From the NCBI GenBank assembly GCA_028285265.1, contig JANQPX010000015.1, forward strand, positions 1 to 64,000: DNA of 64,000 nt, given 5' to 3'. The stretch comes from Geminicoccaceae bacterium (GTDB lineage: Bacteria > Pseudomonadota > Alphaproteobacteria > Geminicoccales > Geminicoccaceae). The stretch's first letter is position 1, and each line of letters begins with the position of its first letter. The notes under the pieces were generated by a model. That model was not told where the DNA came from, made no database searches, and worked only from the letters and a program-made list of their open reading frames with translations. Made by a program: the position numbers and the translations under genes. Of the stretch, positions 17,924 through 27,160 are shown in pieces.

Positions 17924-19345
17924 TCACCGTTCCCTATCGTCATCCCAGCTTCTACTCCCCCCACGGCTATGCTGCCGCGAGGCGCATCGTTCTTCCCGTT
18001 CTCTCAAACGTTTCAAGTTCTCGCGTTGCTGCTGATGGAGCCGCTGCAGACTTGCCTGCTGCCGCTCGTAACGATGGCGATCCCGCTCCAACGGCTCCCA
18101 CTTCTCTCGAAATTGTCGCCACGCTTCACGCCGTGCTTCGGTACGCTCCGCCCATTTGCCGGCGTAGTCGCGTTTCTCAGCGTCATAACGGCGTAGCGTG
18201 CTTGCACGGGCCTCGAGATGGCGCTCGTGGTTGTTATGAAGCCGACGGTCGTTATCGGTGCTTAGCTCTTCTTGGCGTTTTCTCGCTTCGGCATTCAAAG
18301 CTTGAAGGGCTGCCTGGCGTTCTTCCTTCTGATGCTGACGAAGCGACATCAACCGGGACGTCGCTGAAACTGATGCCCAGAGCGTTTTGCCGATCTGGCC
18401 GACTGCGTTCTCCGCCGATCTTCCAGCATCGTAGGCATTCCATGCCCGCCCTAGCAGCGAGCGCTCCCGCCATGCCGTCTTCTGCCATTCCTTCTGTTGT
18501 CGAGTCAGCAGATCGGCTTTCGCTTGGCGAAATTCGGTCGTGAGCTGTTCTCGAAGCCGTCGACGCGCCTCCCTCCATGCCTCGAAAATCTTCGCCTTGT
18601 CCCGACGATAGTAAGCGGCAAGACCGGAAAGTTCTTCGCGATAGTGCTGATGCATGGCGCGGCCTTGCACCATCAACTCGGCCGCCTTTCGTTGTTGGTC
18701 CGCCTTCAGCTCTGATGCAGCCTGCCGCGCATCGCGATTGTCATTGAAGGCTCGTGTACCGTCGCGGATCCCCTCAAAGATCGACCGCGGGACATTGCTG
18801 CTGCCGCGCACGAACTCGCCCTGCTCGCGCCGTTCATTGTTCTGCACCCGCGTCTCGCACCAGATCTTGCCGTGCCGCTTCTCCCATTCCTCCGCCCAAC
18901 GCGACAGCATCAGATGATCGCCTCGCATATTCGCGGCCCGCCCATCCTCCATGCTCACGCGATTGACGTGCGGATGAGGTTCGTCGCTGTGGCTGACGAT
19001 CAGCGCCTGTCGATCCTCGACACCGAGCGCCTTCAAGCTCTCCCTGGCAGCTTCGACCATAGTCGCCTTGTCCGGCTGCTCGTCGGGATGCCAGGAGAGG
19101 CTGTAGACATAGACTGGCTTCTCCAGCTTACGCCCTGTCGCTTTGATGCCGGCCTCGATCTTCATTTCATGCTACGCCATGGCGGTTGCTGCCATCACTC
19201 GCATAGCCTTATCCGGATCAGTTGTGATCAGGTTCACCGTTTCGGTCCAGGCAACGCGCACATTGGCCTCCGCCTCCTTGTCATGGAGATAGTAGGCCGC
19301 CGCCCCTTTGAAACTTGCGCCACCCCTGGTGACATTCGGCACCAT
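17924..19345 (-). pseudogene. Relaxase/mobilisation nuclease, interrupted by in-frame TAG
   Basis: This encodes a MobA/VirD2-type relaxase of mobilisable elements. The frame opens at ATG 19345 (MVPNVTRGGASFKGAAAYYL, then HDKEAEANVRVAW), overlapping the mobC stop as TGATG. After TDPDKAMRVMAATAMA a TAG at 19174-19172 interrupts the frame; downstream it continues without shift (HEMKIEAGIKATGRKLEKPV, YSLSWHPDE) for 413 residues. The metal-binding motif HSDEPHPHVN is intact. The C-terminal half is a long, highly charged coiled coil rich in Arg and Glu. The family normally has a sense codon at the stop position, so this is a nonsense mutation. Restart at ATG 19165 would lack the N-terminal part, where the family's catalytic tyrosine is expected. 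Confidence 0.8.
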
Positions 19346-19701
19346 CAGGATGACCGCTCCAGCAGATCGTCAATAGCCGTCTCTAACCTCGATAGCGCTT
19401 GATCCAAATGCCGTGCTACCGGTGCAAGATTGCCCTTCGCATTGGCATGGCGCGCAAGTTGATTGAGATTATTGCCGACCCGGTTCAGCGCCGTGATCGC
19501 AGCACCGGATACCATTGGCACGCGGTTCGGCTCGATCGATCGTCTCTTGCTGATCAATCGCCGGACGTAATGCGACACCGGCAAACCAACCCGTCTCGCT
19601 TCGGCATCTAATGCGGCCCGTTCCACAACCGTCAGCCGGACATTGAGATGATCGCTCCGGCGCTCCTGTTCACCCTTTCTAGGGCGGCCGACTTTCGCCA
19701 T
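19345..19701 (-). CDS. mobC: MobC-like relaxosome protein
   Basis: This is a small ribbon-helix-helix-type accessory protein of the relaxosome that helps the relaxase melt and nick oriT. Visible features are the basic N-terminus MAKVGRPRKGEQERRSDHLN, then VRLTVVERAALDAEARRVGL and the MobC signature GNNLNQLARHAN. The start at 19701 is chosen over the longer frame (19740) because GGAG lies eight bases upstream and the protein then begins MAKVGRPRKG. It overlaps the relaxase start by one base, indicating translational coupling. Confidence 0.85.
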   Translation of the reverse strand: MAKVGRPRKGEQERRSDHLNVRLTVVERAALDAEARRVGLPVSHYVRRLISKRRSIEPNRVPMVSGAAITALNRVGNNLNQLARHANAKGNLAPVARHLDQALSRLETAIDDLLERSS

Positions 19702-19740
19702 GTTGCCGTCTCCGTCTGATCTCGCTGCCCCCAAGGCCAA

Positions 19741-20339
19741 AGGCCGTCGGGGGTGCCGCTAACGCTTTCGCGCTCTATAAGACGGAGCAGAGGGCCAATT
19801 CCTGCTCGCGAAAGTGAATTTTTTTGCCGAAGGCCCAGCTTTTTGTGCAACAAAAAACGAGCTGGCTATCCATCAAAACATGGTTTCAGCCGCCAAAGGC
19901 ACTGGTTTTCAATGAGTTGGCAGCTGCTTTTCTCAAAGGCCTGCCTCCGTCGATGGTCTGAATTTTTTTTGTGCGGCTCGGCCCCGATCGAGCCGATTTC
20001 GTCGCTATTCACCAAATCTCGGACGCTAAATTCGGCTGTGATAAGACCGGTCAACCGCCAGTGAATCGATGCGGCTATGCGCGAGACAATACTGCGGCAC
20101 CACTGGACAACCTGGTTGGCCAACCATGGCAAGTCGGTGCCAACTTTATGCCGACCCGACGTTTTCCATAGCTCTGGTGTATAAAGAGCCACACAGTCAA
20201 TTCGACCGATTGCCATCGAGAAAGCACAAAAAGAATATTGGTCAGCTGGCCGGTCAACCTGATCCGCGAGTCTGGTTGGCCAGCGATCCCATGGTCAACT
20301 TGGCGGTTCGGTCGACCTCTCGTATAGGCTTGGTTGTTT
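19741..20339. other. Repeat-rich intergenic region, candidate oriT
   Basis: No gene is supported here. The region lies upstream of mobC, where oriT is usual. It has a bulged hairpin at 19835-19865 (CCAGC and TTTTTGT paired with ACAAAAA and GCTGG), a perfect 12-base palindrome GGTTGGCCAACC at 20114-20125, the 10-mer CCGGTCAACC at 20047 and 20250, and the 11-mer CTGGTTGGCCA at 20112 and 20272. The nick site cannot be fixed by eye. Confidence 0.4.
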
Positions 20340-21692
20340 CTATGTGGGGTGATACACCCTTGCACATCGGAATCCAATGTTGTTGCTTCTTGATCTAACG
20401 TCGGAGCGGCGTCGACTAGCCGAGCGCGCGCTCAGCACATCGTCGACCCATGATCCTCCGCGTATGACCCGTGAAGTCAAATTGGTCGAAAGCCGAGCGC
20501 TCCCATCAATAGGAGCTTCCTTGTAATTCCTGTGATAGCAATCTTGACACCACTCCCAAACGTTCCCGTGCATATCATGTAAGCCCCACGCATTCGCGGG
20601 GTACGAACCGACTTCGCTAGTCTGGGCGATATGAGGCATGAAATTTGCCTGATGACTCGTCAGGTGTTCACCGAAGGAATAGGCTGTCATCTTATCTGCC
20701 CTGCAGCCATACTCCCACTGTGCTTCGGACGGCAAATGATAGCGCCTTTCCGTAATCTCGCTGAGCCACGCGCAATATGCCGCCGCGTCATTATAGTCCA
20801 CATAGATCGCAGGGTTCTGACCGCGACCCCAGCGTTCATCTCTCGGCTTCTGTCTGCCGGTAGCTTCACAAAAATGATCATACTCCTGAAACGTAATGGG
20901 ATATCGTCCAAGCGCAAATCGGTGACTGATCATGACTTCGTGCTGCGGACTTTCATTGCTCGGGCAGTTCTCTTCAATATCCGGCGCACCCATCATCAGC
21001 TTGCCAGCCGGGAGTAGTACCAATTCTGGACACCACGGCGCATCAATGTCTCGAAAGGCATCAAAGGGTGTCCGCGATGAGGACGGTGTCGGCTGAGGTG
21101 ATACTGATCTGAGCTTTGGCGGAGCCCTTCTTGATGGTTTGGTTTTGCCCTCTGCGATAGCTCTCCTGGATTTTTCGACCCTATTCTGGGCTTGCTGGAT
21201 CTTTTCTCCGAGCCTCTGCAAATTCTGTCGCACTTGAAAAGACCTTCGCTGCCTCAGACGAAGATCGCGCCAGTCTGAGAGTTGACGCTCACCAATCGTT
21301 CGAGCCAGTTTATTCTCTGTTTTCAAGCTTTCCACTTCCAGCTCTTGGCAAGTGATCCAATAGATAGGTAGCACCAAATCTTTCCGGCCTGCCTTCCTCT
21401 CAAGCCTAAGAAACTTTTTGAGCTCATCGCGGCAGTTTGGACTCGCAAAAAAGCTTGGCGTTAGTATTGGAATGAAGAAGCGAGCCTGATCCAACATTTC
21501 GTCCAGCTTATCTTTCCAATGCTCACCAAGGCCAATTCCCTCTATGTCATCAACGTCCTGAAAGATATTGAAACTCTTGCCAGAAACCTCCCGAACAGCG
21601 CGACTGAGCTGCTGACGGAATGCCGATATATCGCCGTCTTCGTCATCAAAGCGAGTGTAGCTCAAAAAGGCATCTGGCTTCGTTGTTACCAT
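20340..21692 (-). CDS. TIR domain - FGE-sulfatase-like (C-type lectin fold) fusion
   Basis: This 450-residue protein starts with a TIR domain (residues 5-150: PDAFLSYTRFDDEDGDI, FFIPILTPSFFASPNCRDEL, candidate catalytic E90). A basic, proline/serine-rich helical linker (about 155-220) joins it to a formylglycine-generating-enzyme-like domain (about 225-450): LVLLPAGKLMMGAPD, RYPITFQEYDHFCEATG, LPSEAQWEYGCRA, GLHDMHGNVWEWCQDCYH, and the terminal VIRGGSWVDDVLSARSASRR with NNIGFRCARVY. In conflict systems such domains are thought to act as ligand-binding C-type lectin folds rather than sulfatase activators. No peptidase, ATPase or reverse transcriptase is beside it. It is divergent from the methyltransferase gene. 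The inferred role is a sensor-effector that depletes NAD+. Confidence 0.85.
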   Translation of the reverse strand: MVTTKPDAFLSYTRFDDEDGDISAFRQQLSRAVREVSGKSFNIFQDVDDIEGIGLGEHWKDKLDEMLDQARFFIPILTPSFFASPNCRDELKKFLRLERKAGRKDLVLPIYWITCQELEVESLKTENKLARTIGERQLSDWRDLRLRQRRSFQVRQNLQRLGEKIQQAQNRVEKSRRAIAEGKTKPSRRAPPKLRSVSPQPTPSSSRTPFDAFRDIDAPWCPELVLLPAGKLMMGAPDIEENCPSNESPQHEVMISHRFALGRYPITFQEYDHFCEATGRQKPRDERWGRGQNPAIYVDYNDAAAYCAWLSEITERRYHLPSEAQWEYGCRADKMTAYSFGEHLTSHQANFMPHIAQTSEVGSYPANAWGLHDMHGNVWEWCQDCYHRNYKEAPIDGSARLSTNLTSRVIRGGSWVDDVLSARSASRRRSDVRSRSNNIGFRCARVYHPT

Positions 21693-21841
21693 CGTTCAAC
21701 GTTCACAATCAGAGTCACTTTTAACAGTACACTTCGACCAAACACGACAATGTCGATGTAATCAAAGCAAAAATCACAACAAAAAGCCATATCTGCGCTT
21801 AATAACAATAAATCATACGAATTAATGTAAAATATAATTCA

Positions 21842-21870
21842 TTGACAATCCAACAAAACATTCAATTCTT
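21842..21870 (+). promoter_or_regulatory. Candidate promoter of the methyltransferase gene
   Basis: A perfect TTGACA (21842-21847) is followed after 17 bases by a weak -10 (ATTCTT), about 34 bases before the start at 21904, inside an A+T-rich divergent spacer. Confidence 0.35.
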
Positions 21871-21903
21871 TAACTTAGTTCTGCATTTAGATGGCAAATC
21901 ATC

Positions 21904-24900
21904 ATGTGCGCAACTGTATTTTTACAATCAAGTGTAGAAATTGAGCCAGTTGATGATTTCATTACTCGCTGGCGGCGACCAGGTAGCTCAAAACTATCCA
22001 AATTCCACCAATTCATAAACGAGCTCTGCGAGATACTCGGTATTGAACGGCCCAATCTCTCATCTGGTAAACTGTGCAGTGATGATTACTGCTTTGATCG
22101 TCCGGTAAAAATCCCGGAAGGTGACGGCAGCTTCAGCTCCGGGCTAATCAATCTCTACAAGCACGATTCCTTTGTCATGATGGCAAAACAAGCCTCAGGC
22201 CAGGAGGCCAGAGAGCAAGGGGCTAGAAACAAGCCGCGACGCAAAGAAACGAATGAAGGCATTGCCCACTATCGGAATGCGGCTATGCAAAGGGCGCAGG
22301 CACTCGCCGAACTTTACAGCAGATCGACAGACGAAAAGGGCCGTCCACCCTTTGTAATCGTTGTGGACATCGGTAATTCTATTGATCTCTATGCTGACTT
22401 CAGCCTGTCCGGGAAATGCTATGCTCGTTTTCCTGATGCCCAAAGCTTTCGTATTCCATTGGAAAAGCTACGCGACCCAGCCATCCGATCCAGACTGAAA
22501 GCAATCTGGACCGATCCGCTTAGCCTCGATCCGACTCGCAATGCGGAAAGAGTGACGGAAGAAGTTTCAGAAAGCTTTGCAAGCATTACCCGGAGCTTGG
22601 AGCGACAGGGACACAGTCGAGAAAGAGTCGCCGGTTTCCTGATACGGTGCCTGTTTTCTATGTTTGCCGAGGATATCGGTCTACTGAAGCGAGAATGCTT
22701 CACTCGGCTATTGAAGAAGCTGAGTAAGGAAAAGCCGAAACGGTTCGTTCAAGAGCTTGAGACATTCTGGGGAGAAATGGATCAAGGCGCATCATTTTCG
22801 TCGGCCGTAGGTGATAGGATTCTTCGATTCAACGGCGGGCTCTTTAGAGACAGGACTGTAATCCCACTCAAGACTGAACACTTTGAACTTTTGATCGAAG
22901 CCGCAAACAGGGATTGGACAGAGGTAGAGCCGGCGATTTTTGGAACCTTCTTGAAGCGGGCCCTTGATTCCAAAGAACGCAAAAAGCTTGGCACCGAGTT
23001 CACGCCAAGACGTTGGGTGGAGCGATTGATCCTGCCAACAGTGATCGAGCCACTGCGAAAACGCTGGCAAGCAGTGCAAGCGGCAGCCTTTCGCGAGCAT
23101 GACGCCGGTCGAAACCAGCAGGCGATCGACGCGATTATGTCTTTCCATGCAGAACTCCGTGAGCTTCGCATACTTGATCCTGCATGCGGCACCGGAAACT
23201 TTCTCTACGTAACCATGGAGCACATGAAACGGCTTGAAAGCGAAGTTCATGCCGTTCTCAGAAATGATCTAGGAGCGTCACAAGCGGCCTTGGATCTTGA
23301 GGCTTCGCCCATCAATCCGAGGCATTTTCTTGGCATCGAGACGAATGACCTAGCAGCCAAAATTGCTGAGGTCGTGCTTTGGATTGGCTATTTGCAGTGG
23401 CATTCTCGCATCCACGACGATGCCTGGCGTGCTGAACCAATTTTGGAGGACTACGATAATATCCAAAATCGAGATGCACTAATCTCTTATGACCGGATAG
23501 AGGAAATACGCGATGAACAGGGCGAACTAGCTACGCTTTGGGACAGACACTCGACGAAGTTAGATCTGGTCACCGGACAGGAGATTCCGGACGAGAGTAA
23601 GCGCATCAAACGCTACCGATATATCAACCCTAAACAAGCAAATTGGCCAGAGGCCGACTATATCATCGGGAATCCACCCTTCACGGGCGGCAAGGAATTG
23701 AGAGAGCGACTGGGTGGCTATGCCGATGCTCTTTGGTCCGCCTTCCCTGCAATGCCGAGGTCAGCGGATCTAGTTATGTACTGGTGGCACAGAGCGGCTG
23801 AGCAGGTTCGGACTGACAAGGCAAAGCGTTTCGGCCTGATTACCACCAATTCGATTGCCCAAACTTTCAACCGCCGAGTAGTGACGGCTGCTCTCAATGC
23901 AAAGAAGCCACTCAGCCTGCTTTTCGTCATCCCTGATCATCCCTGGTACCTAGACAACAGCATGGCGTCCGTTCGGATCGCGATGACGGTAGGCGTACCC
24001 GGCAAGGCAGCGGGCGAGCTATTTAGGGTTGTCGATGCTCAGAAATCCGCGCCAAGCGGCGGCGATGCACTACTGCCACCGACGGTGGGTCAAGTGCAAG
24101 CTGATCTCTCAATCGGGATCGATGTCGATCAAGCAAGGCCTTTGGTTTCCAACAGCGGACTTTGCTCACCAGGCGTAAAGCTTCATGGCAATGGATTTAT
24201 TGTAACGCCCGATTATGCGCGTCAGCTTGGCTTAGGCAGAGTAGAGGGCTTGGGGCAACACATTCGCAAGTATCGCAATGGGAGGGACCTGGCCCAGCGA
24301 CCACGCAACGTAATGGCCATCGACTTTTTCGGTCTAAGTGAATCCCAAGCTCGAAAACGTTTTCCAGATGCTTATCAGCATATTCTACAAAACGTAAAAC
24401 CAGTGCGCGATCAGAACAATAGAAAGTCTTACCGCGACAAGTGGTGGATCTTTGGTGAGCCAAGATCGGATTTCCGGCCGGCCTTGGACGGCCTAAAGCG
24501 CTACATAGCGACTGTCGTGACAGCTAAGCATCGCATTTTTCAGTTTTTGGATCAGGAAATTCTCCCGGACGATATGCTCGTCTCGGTCGCAAGTGACGAT
24601 GCCCATATCCTCGGTGTGCTGTCATCGCGTATTCACACGAGCTGGGCTTTGAATGTTGGAAGCACCTTGGAGAACCGACCTCGCTATCTAAAATCTCGCT
24701 GCTTCGATCCTTTCCCATTTCCCAAGGTCAAAGAAGGAGTGCGCAAGAACATTCGGAATCATGCCGAAGAGCTAGACGACCTTAGGAAGAAGGTGATCGC
24801 AGAGCATCCTGATCTAAACCTAACTAGGCTCTACAACTTCATGGAGAAGATCAGTGCGGGTGAGCTCTTGTCAGATGACGAGAAAGACGCCGTTCATCGT

Positions 24901-25365
24901 GGTTTTATTCCAATAATGATGCGACTACACGAAGAGATCGATAAGGCTGTTGCTGCTGCCTATGGCTGGCCCGTCGATATACCTGATGCCGAAATCCTGA
25001 CCAGGTTGGTCAGCCTGAATCGAGAACGAATGATCGAAGAAGCAGCAGGAACTGTCCACTATCTTCGACCAGAATATCAAGAGCCGATGCTGGATCTTTC
25101 TTCGAGGCTAAACCAATTCGAACTTGAGCTAGAAAAGGCAGATTACAAACAAGGCTCGAGGAAGATGCCCTGGCCTGAATCGATTGGAGAGCGCGCCACA
25201 ATTGTCGCTGAAATTATCGCCGAACACACTGCTCCTAGCACATTGGACAGCGTAGCTAGAAGCTTCAAACGTCGTCCCAGGAAGGATGATCTTCGGGACA
25301 TCATAAAAACCCTCGTTGAATATGGAGCTGCACGAAGGGTTGGGGATGATCGTTATGCTGCTTAG
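21904..25365 (+). CDS. MmeI-like class I DNA adenine methyltransferase
   Basis: This 1153-residue protein resembles the large MmeI/DrmMI-like group that joins an N-terminal nuclease-like region, a helical spacer, an N6-adenine methyltransferase and a target-recognition domain. SAM motif I is ILDPACGTGNFLY near 423; catalytic motif IV is YIIGNPPFTGG near 588. The block VDIGNSIDLYADF followed by IPLEKLRDPAIRSRLKAIWT is typical of the N-terminal half. At the nuclease-like site the family as I recall it reads IDLYK...FVLEAKQ; here it is LINLYKHDSFVMMAKQAS, with N83 and M93 in place of acidic residues, suggesting cleavage activity is lost. No helicase, PLD or other DISARM/BREX genes are nearby. 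It may be a solitary methylase or the modification arm of a partial system. Gene start at 21904 has a weak ribosome binding site. Confidence 0.85.
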   Translation: MCATVFLQSSVEIEPVDDFITRWRRPGSSKLSKFHQFINELCEILGIERPNLSSGKLCSDDYCFDRPVKIPEGDGSFSSGLINLYKHDSFVMMAKQASGQEAREQGARNKPRRKETNEGIAHYRNAAMQRAQALAELYSRSTDEKGRPPFVIVVDIGNSIDLYADFSLSGKCYARFPDAQSFRIPLEKLRDPAIRSRLKAIWTDPLSLDPTRNAERVTEEVSESFASITRSLERQGHSRERVAGFLIRCLFSMFAEDIGLLKRECFTRLLKKLSKEKPKRFVQELETFWGEMDQGASFSSAVGDRILRFNGGLFRDRTVIPLKTEHFELLIEAANRDWTEVEPAIFGTFLKRALDSKERKKLGTEFTPRRWVERLILPTVIEPLRKRWQAVQAAAFREHDAGRNQQAIDAIMSFHAELRELRILDPACGTGNFLYVTMEHMKRLESEVHAVLRNDLGASQAALDLEASPINPRHFLGIETNDLAAKIAEVVLWIGYLQWHSRIHDDAWRAEPILEDYDNIQNRDALISYDRIEEIRDEQGELATLWDRHSTKLDLVTGQEIPDESKRIKRYRYINPKQANWPEADYIIGNPPFTGGKELRERLGGYADALWSAFPAMPRSADLVMYWWHRAAEQVRTDKAKRFGLITTNSIAQTFNRRVVTAALNAKKPLSLLFVIPDHPWYLDNSMASVRIAMTVGVPGKAAGELFRVVDAQKSAPSGGDALLPPTVGQVQADLSIGIDVDQARPLVSNSGLCSPGVKLHGNGFIVTPDYARQLGLGRVEGLGQHIRKYRNGRDLAQRPRNVMAIDFFGLSESQARKRFPDAYQHILQNVKPVRDQNNRKSYRDKWWIFGEPRSDFRPALDGLKRYIATVVTAKHRIFQFLDQEILPDDMLVSVASDDAHILGVLSSRIHTSWALNVGSTLENRPRYLKSRCFDPFPFPKVKEGVRKNIRNHAEELDDLRKKVIAEHPDLNLTRLYNFMEKISAGELLSDDEKDAVHRGFIPIMMRLHEEIDKAVAAAYGWPVDIPDAEILTRLVSLNRERMIEEAAGTVHYLRPEYQEPMLDLSSRLNQFELELEKADYKQGSRKMPWPESIGERATIVAEIIAEHTAPSTLDSVARSFKRRPRKDDLRDIIKTLVEYGAARRVGDDRYAA

Positions 25366-25775
25366 GTGTTCCGACTGCCAACAGGCATATACTTTAAGTC
25401 CTAATTGTACCCCATGGATCGGCAGCGTGCACGTATCTCCCTTGGTGATGGAAAATTCTATCTGGTTACAGGTTAATTTGTTTCGGACACGGGAATAAAT
25501 CGTCCCGTTTTTCCGTCTTAGAGCCGGGCAAGACGCAAAGCAGGGACACTGGCCACACTGTTCCGTCGATCCGATGCCGAGCCGATTGCCGTGGAATCGG
25601 GCGCGGTCAAGGCCGGCTTGGCCGCCGCAGGGCAGCCTTGAGGGCGTTCGATCCTACGGCCAGCCTTGCATCGTTGGATCGATGGCCAGTTTTCTTGAGT
25701 TTTTCTAACTGTAGAATGCAGGGAATGCACCGCTTGCTCCGTCTTATGGCCCAGGACACAGAACGGGAGCGCCGG
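25366..25775. other. Intergenic region, no gene seen
   Basis: Short unconvincing frames only. The sequence leads into the serine recombinase remnant and is probably degraded element DNA. Confidence 0.35.
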
Positions 25776-25985
25776 ATGACCGAACAGGATCAATCCAAAC
25801 CTGATGTCGTGTTGGAGGCTGCCAATGATGACCGTGCCGATGGCGTACAATCTGGAGAGGTGGAGCTGGATAGGTTATGGTCGACGACCGATTTGAATCT
25901 CTTGGTTCGATTGCTGGCGCGCCAAGCCGCCCGCGAGATCTTTTCGGAAGCTGCGAACGACGACCGTCAATCGTCGACGGAACAA
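25776..25985 (+). pseudogene. Small recombinase-associated ORF, fused out of frame
   Basis: From ATG 25776 the frame reads MTEQDQSKPDVVLEAANDDR, then VELDRLWSTTDLNLLVRLLA and RQAAREIFSEAANDDRQSS. It resembles small proteins ending in LAR...AANDN that neighbour serine recombinases. Beyond about 25985 the frame is a shadow of the recombinase remnant, so a deletion appears to have joined the two. Confidence 0.35.
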
Positions 25986-26428
25986 CGATCGTCAAAAACA
26001 TGCAGCCGCTGGAAGCGCGCCAGGAGCTACTGGAGGCCGAGCTGTCGCAAGCCGACAGCCCGCCACCGCTGCTGCATCCCAACATGGCGGAAGTCTTTCA
26101 CCGCAAGATCAACGAACTGCATCAGGCTCTGACCAGCGACGACAGCAAGACCGAGGCAGCGGAGATTCTTCGAACGCTCGTCGACGCCATCATCCTGACA
26201 CCAGAAGACAGTGAACTGTCGGTCTACCTGAAGGGCGATCTGGCCGGCATTCTGACCTTGGCACAGAACAAGACGAAGACCCTCGCGAAGGTTGTGAAGG
26301 GCTCTGGCGTTCTCGCGCAGCAAGTATCGTTGGTTGCGGGGGTGGGATGTAAACCTATAGCGTTCGGGTTGTGCACCCAATCATCTTGGACCGATGTCTC
26401 AGGGATCAGAAAAGGACGAGCCGATTAA
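25986..26428 (+). pseudogene. Serine recombinase C-terminal remnant (right copy)
   Basis: The frame reads MQPLEARQELLEAELSQADS, PPPLLHPNMAEVFHRKINEL, RTLVDAIILTPEDSELSVYL, KGDLAGILTLAQ and QQVSLVAGVGCKPIAFGL, which is the C-terminal domain of a large serine recombinase. The resolvase catalytic domain and zinc ribbon are missing. With the left remnant at 14.2-14.5 kb it brackets the island. Confidence 0.75.
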
Positions 26429-26850
26429 GCCCATATAGGCCGATTCAGATACGTGTAAGCGCCCGCGAACAAAACATCGACGATCGGTGACCCGGCCACA
26501 AGATCGTCAATGCTAAATCCCCGCTCTCGATGCCAGCGAGTTGCTGGAGCGTTCATAATCAGCCTTCTATCCTGGGCGTCGACTACAGGCGTGGCTCTCG
26601 CAGGCACGCAAAACGTGATCGACTCTTTGAAGCAGAATTCGAACTCAGGATTCGCCTTGAGATTGGCGAGCCAATCGCGTTCTCTCGGACGCCCGAACCT
26701 ACCGTTAGCAGATGGCGTTCCGCAAATGATGATACGCCCATCGATGTTGGTGAACCAAATCTCAGTGACCCGCCTGAGCCCAGTCTTTGCTCCGATGGTG
26801 ATGATATCGATCGTTCGGTCTGTTTTGAGCGCGTTTTCCAGATCAGTCAT
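26425..26850 (-). CDS. Nitroreductase/deazaflavin-dependent-type (DUF385-like) protein
   Basis: This 141-residue protein resembles the split-barrel DUF385 (F420- or flavin-binding nitroreductase-like) family: IDIITIGAKTGLRRVTEIWF and ERDWLANLKANPEFEFCFKE, with PATRWHRERGFS towards the end. A redox role on a small molecule is likely; the cofactor is not evident. It overlaps the end of the recombinase remnant by 4 bases on the opposite strand and faces away from the next gene. Confidence 0.7.
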   Translation of the reverse strand: MTDLENALKTDRTIDIITIGAKTGLRRVTEIWFTNIDGRIIICGTPSANGRFGRPRERDWLANLKANPEFEFCFKESITFCVPARATPVVDAQDRRLIMNAPATRWHRERGFSIDDLVAGSPIVDVLFAGAYTYLNRPIWA

Positions 26851-27160
26851 GTGCAGTCCAATGCCGACGTTGCAAATGGCATGCTACAACCTCAAGCCGA
26901 CTTGAGATCAAGGGCAGTTCTGCGTCGAGAGACGGCGCATCATGACGACGGCGGAGATGACGGACTTCGCCCCCCTGTCCATCGCCGATTTCCTAAACGA
27001 TCTGCCGGCAAATGAGGTAACGGGTCGCCACTCAGAGACGACGGTCTAGTGCCTTGCTTGGTTGAATACCTGCATCACTTCGTCAACAATTCTGATGATG
27101 AGTTTAACTGGAGCGAATCGTCTCGAGCCAATTCGGCCAGCACTCAGTTTGGAGTCTCCG
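26851..27160. other. Intergenic region before the flavoenzyme gene
   Basis: A possible 35-codon frame lies at 26942-27049 (+) reading MTTAEMTDFAPLSIADFLND and LPANEVTGRHSETTV; it has no good ribosome binding site and may be a fragment. Otherwise only upstream sequence of the gene starting at 27161. Confidence 0.3.

Noticed and set aside
20340..20520. Diversity-generating retroelement variable region at the end of the FGE domain
   Set aside because: The C-terminal motif fits, but no reverse transcriptase or template repeat is seen in the window.
21904..25365. BREX PglX or complete DISARM system
   Set aside because: None of the other BREX or DISARM genes is present around the methylase.
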